Position numbers and translations under genes: made by a program. The notes beneath the pieces are model-generated. The model searched no databases and was not told the DNA's origin. It worked only from the letters and a program-made list of their open reading frames with translations. 64,000 nucleotides of DNA from Yimella lutea (GTDB lineage: Bacteria; Actinomycetota; Actinomycetes; Actinomycetales; Dermatophilaceae), in contig NZ_VFMO01000001.1 in assembly GCF_006715095.1 (NCBI RefSeq), forward strand, positions 3,100,001 through 3,164,000, written 5' to 3'. How positions within the stretch are numbered: position 1 is the first letter of the stretch; every line of letters begins with the position of its first letter. Below are positions 61,579 to 64,000 of the stretch, in pieces.

Positions 61579-63360
61579 ATGCCCGAATTGCGCAAGGTTC
61601 TCATCGCCAACCGTGGCGAGATCGCCGTCCGAATCGCCCGCGCCTGCAAGGACGCCGGCATCGAATCGGTCGCCGTCTACGCCGAGCCCGACCGTGACTC
61701 GTTGCACGTCAAGGTCGCCGACGAGGCATACGCCCTCGGCGGCTCGACACCGGCCGATTCCTACCTCGTGCAGGAGAAGTTGCTCGAGATCGCCGAGCAG
61801 TCGGGTGCCGACTCGGTGCACCCCGGCTACGGCTTCCTGGCCGAGAACGCCGACTTCGCGCAGAAGGTCATCGACGCCGGCCTGATCTGGATCGGTCCGG
61901 GCCCCGAGGCGATCGACAGCCTCGGCGACAAGGTGAAGGCGCGTCACATCGCACTGGCCGCCGACGCTCCGCTGGTGCCCGGCACCAAGGATCCGGTCGA
62001 GGGCCCGGACGAGGTCGTCGAGTTCGCCAAGGAACACGGTCTGCCGGTCGCGATCAAGGCGGCGTACGGCGGTGGCGGACGCGGGTTGAAGGTCGCCCGC
62101 ACCATCGAGGAGATCCCCGAACTGTTCGACAGCGCGGTCCGTGAAGCGGTCACCGCGTTCGGGCGCGGCGAGTGCTTCGTCGAGCGCTTCCTCGATCACC
62201 CGCGCCACGTCGAGACCCAGTGCCTGGCCGATCAGCACGGCAACGTCGTGGTCGTCTCCACCCGCGACTGCTCGCTGCAGCGCCGCAACCAGAAGCTCGT
62301 CGAAGAGGCACCGGCTCCGTTCGTCACCGACGAGCAGCACGCCGAACTCGTCCGCGCGAGCAAGGAGATCCTGCGCAAGGCCGGTTACGTCGGCGCGGGC
62401 ACCTGCGAGTTCCTGATCGGGCCGGAGGGCCACATCTCCTTCCTCGAGGTCAACACCCGCCTCCAGGTGGAGCACCCGGTCTCCGAGGAGGTCACCGGAA
62501 TCGACCTGGTCCGCCAGCAGTTCCGGATCGCGGCCGGCGAGGCGCTCGACTTCGACGACCCCGAGCCGCACGCGCACTCCTTCGAGTTCCGCATCAACGG
62601 CGAGGACGCCGGCCGCAACTTCTTCCCCGCCCCCGGCACCATCACCAAGATGGTCGTGCCGAGCGGCCCCGGCGTGCGGTGGGACGCCGGCGTGGTCGAG
62701 GGCGACACGATCGCCGGCGCGTTCGACTCGATGATCGCCAAGCTGATCGTCACCGGCCGCACCCGCCAGGAAGCGCTCGAGCGGTCCCGCCGCGCGCTGG
62801 ACGAACTCGTCATCGAGGGCATGCCGACGGTCGCGCCGTTCCACCGCGCGGTCGTCTGCGACCCGGCATTCGCACCGAACGACCCGGACGAGAAGTTCAC
62901 GATCCACACCCGCTGGATCGAGACCGAGTTCGACAATCAGATCGAGCCCTTCGGCGGCGCCGCCGGCGAGGCTCCCGAGGCCGCACCGCGGCAGTCGCTC
63001 GTGGTCGAGGTCGGTGGCAAGCGCATCGAGGTGTCGCTGCCCGGCGACCTGCAGCTCGGCGCTGGCGGCGGCGCAGCAGGCGGCCCGAAGAAGGCCCCGA
63101 AGCGCGGCCGGTCCAGCGGCGGCGGGCAGGCCGCGAGCGGCGACTCGGTCACCGCTCCGATGCAAGGCACGATCGTCAAGATTGCGGTCGAGGACGGTGC
63201 CACCGTCTCCAGCGGCGACACGATCGTCGTGCTCGAAGCGATGAAGATGGAGCAGCCGATCACCGCCCACAAGGACGGCGTCGTCTCGGGCCTCAAGGCC
63301 AACATCGGCGAGACCGTCAGTGCAGGCGCCGTGATCGCGCAGATCAAGGACGCCGAGTAA
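61579..63360 (+). CDS. Acetyl/propionyl-CoA carboxylase alpha subunit (biotin carboxylase and carrier)
   Basis: 593 residues. Biotin carboxylase fills 1-450: [34 protein letters not shown] (ATP loop), [16 protein letters not shown], and [18 protein letters not shown] with catalytic residues. A linker of about 60 residues rich in Ala/Gly and Lys/Arg leads to the C-terminal biotinyl domain, with the biotin site [10 protein letters not shown] (Lys556). It carboxylates its biotin with ATP and bicarbonate for beta subunits such as those at 38655 and 52808. Biotin is attached by the ligase-cyclase at 36815. The start ATG 61579 follows TAGGCT by 6 nt. Confidence 0.95.
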   Translation: MPELRKVLIANRGEIAVRIARACKDAGIESVAVYAEPDRDSLHVKVADEAYALGGSTPADSYLVQEKLLEIAEQSGADSVHPGYGFLAENADFAQKVIDAGLIWIGPGPEAIDSLGDKVKARHIALAADAPLVPGTKDPVEGPDEVVEFAKEHGLPVAIKAAYGGGGRGLKVARTIEEIPELFDSAVREAVTAFGRGECFVERFLDHPRHVETQCLADQHGNVVVVSTRDCSLQRRNQKLVEEAPAPFVTDEQHAELVRASKEILRKAGYVGAGTCEFLIGPEGHISFLEVNTRLQVEHPVSEEVTGIDLVRQQFRIAAGEALDFDDPEPHAHSFEFRINGEDAGRNFFPAPGTITKMVVPSGPGVRWDAGVVEGDTIAGAFDSMIAKLIVTGRTRQEALERSRRALDELVIEGMPTVAPFHRAVVCDPAFAPNDPDEKFTIHTRWIETEFDNQIEPFGGAAGEAPEAAPRQSLVVEVGGKRIEVSLPGDLQLGAGGGAAGGPKKAPKRGRSSGGGQAASGDSVTAPMQGTIVKIAVEDGATVSSGDTIVVLEAMKMEQPITAHKDGVVSGLKANIGETVSAGAVIAQIKDAE

Positions 63361-63391
63361 CCACCTGCGCAACTCCGGTCGCTATGACGAT

Positions 63392-63426
63392 CAGGCCCCT
63401 TGACTACCCCCGTAGTCAAGGGCCTG
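63392..63426. terminator. Bidirectional hairpin after the carboxylase alpha gene
   Basis: Arms 63392-63407 and 63412-63426 pair with a single extra C in the left arm. It stands between the convergent carboxylase and TetR genes. Confidence 0.85.
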
Positions 63427-63439
63427 GTCGTTATTGCGC

Positions 63440-64000
63440 TCAGTCAGTCTCCAGGTCGGACATCGCCTTCACCAACAGCGAGACGGTGCTGGCGAGATAG
63501 GCCTCGCGTTCGTCCGCGGGCAGGCTCAGCGAACCGATCGCAACACCTTCAAGGGCCGCGACGACAGTCTGCGCGCGCTGGTGCGATGCGCCCTTGTGCT
63601 CACGTTCGACGACACTACCGACCAGGTCGACCAGCCCGCGCCGCCAGGCACGCATCGAATCCTGCAACGAGGGGGTGCGGACGGCTTCCAGGCTGAGCTC
63701 GCTGATCGTGAGCAACAGAGCCGGGTCGCGAACCCAGCCGAGCAGCAACTGCGTCGTGCCGTCGATCGCGCAGGTCGGGTCGTCCGTGCCCACCGGCAGT
63801 GAATCGGTGAGCTGCTGGACGTCGTGCATCATACGTCCGGCGACGTGGTCGGTGAGAGCGGTGAGCAACGCCAGCCGGGTTCGGTAGTAGACCGAGCAGC
63901 TGCCCTCGGGCAGGCCCGCGGCGCGGTCGAGTGCTCGGTGAGTCAGGCCACGCAATCCTGATTCGCCGACGACTCCGATCGCTGCGTCGAGCAGATGGGT
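63440..64000 (-). CDS. TetR/AcrR-type transcriptional regulator, 5' end beyond window
   Basis: 187 residues visible; the start lies past base 64000. The N-terminal part shows the TetR recognition region: AIGVVGESGLRGLTHRALDRAAGLPEGSCSVYYRTRLALL (quoted here only as its extent, residues 8-47), where GL..LTHRALDRAAGLPEGS is the helix-turn-helix and VYYRTRLALL the start of helix 4. The C-terminal domain is helical with a DUF-like TetR_C pattern (QLLLGWVRDPALLLTISEL). It probably represses a gene beyond the right edge. The ligand is unknown. Confidence 0.85.
   Translation of the reverse strand, partial: THLLDAAIGVVGESGLRGLTHRALDRAAGLPEGSCSVYYRTRLALLTALTDHVAGRMMHDVQQLTDSLPVGTDDPTCAIDGTTQLLLGWVRDPALLLTISELSLEAVRTPSLQDSMRAWRRGLVDLVGSVVEREHKGASHQRAQTVVAALEGVAIGSLSLPADEREAYLASTVSLLVKAMSDLETD

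Noticed and set aside
61474..63372. 632-residue minus-strand open frame
   Set aside because: Antisense to the carboxylase alpha subunit, which carries every biotin carboxylase and biotinyl motif.
1..64000. tRNA, rRNA, riboswitch or CRISPR features
   Set aside because: No cloverleaf with a CCA-type end, rRNA segment, conserved riboswitch core or repeat-spacer array was recognised by eye; a covariance-model scan would be needed to exclude small RNAs.

Overview
The window comes from a high-GC Gram-positive bacterium (Actinobacteria). Pointers are about 66% GC, frequent GTG and TTG starts, an acyl-CoA carboxylase beta-epsilon pair, an F420-type luciferase-like oxidoreductase, a TIGR03089-type protein, a DUF222/HNH (13E12-type) gene, and many genes with a TANNNT -10 box 6-8 nt before the start codon, as expected for leaderless mRNAs. 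A Micrococcales member, perhaps near Dermacoccaceae or Intrasporangiaceae, is a guess. I saw no rRNA, tRNA or CRISPR array. No gene-free stretch exceeds about 300 bases.

1-28.3 kb is a cell-surface glycan locus. It holds candidates for every step to CMP-pseudaminic acid: pseB (16823-17812), pseC (15696-16823), pseH (6155-6655), pseG (18005-19147), pseI (6648-7706) and a PseF-type cytidylyltransferase fused to an aldo/keto-reductase-like domain (21666-23189). Divergent from pseH-pseI is a four-gene acyl-activation cassette: acyl carrier protein, AMP ligase, short-chain dehydrogenase and a phosphopantetheinyl-transferase-like protein. Around them lie GT2 glycosyltransferases, three paralogs of an unnamed family that may be glycosyltransferases, three methyltransferase-like coiled-coil proteins, a large membrane protein, a Wzm/Wzt (TagGH-like) exporter and an LCP ligase. 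The likely product is a pseudaminic-acid-containing wall polymer that is made inside, exported by the ABC transporter and attached by LCP. UDP-glucose dehydrogenase (30735-31946) and GtrA (33828-34343) may also serve it.

28.3-46.5 kb is mostly housekeeping: two acyl-CoA/F420-type oxidoreductases, purE-purK, a two-component system, enoyl-CoA hydratase, and a single ORF joining biotin-protein ligase to a class III adenylate cyclase. That ORF is divergent from, and 25 bp away from, the biotin-dependent carboxylase genes accD-accE. A TauE/SafE permease, an MFS exporter, a DUF885 metallopeptidase-like protein and a CPA1 antiporter with a C-terminal UBP-type zinc finger follow.

46.5-50.2 kb is a decayed patch: a DUF222/HNH gene carrying a frameshift and interrupted by an IS3-family element (47396-48765; 21-bp imperfect ends, 5-bp target duplication), then a 45-bp tandem repeat.

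50.2-64 kb holds maf, a BrkB-type membrane protein, a Thr-rich membrane protein, a second carboxylase beta/acyl-CoA dehydrogenase pair, a MoxR ATPase with a VWA partner, a secreted anchored protein, a Ser/Thr kinase, an aldo/keto reductase, the carboxylase alpha subunit (biotin carboxylase plus carrier), and a TetR-type regulator cut by the window end.
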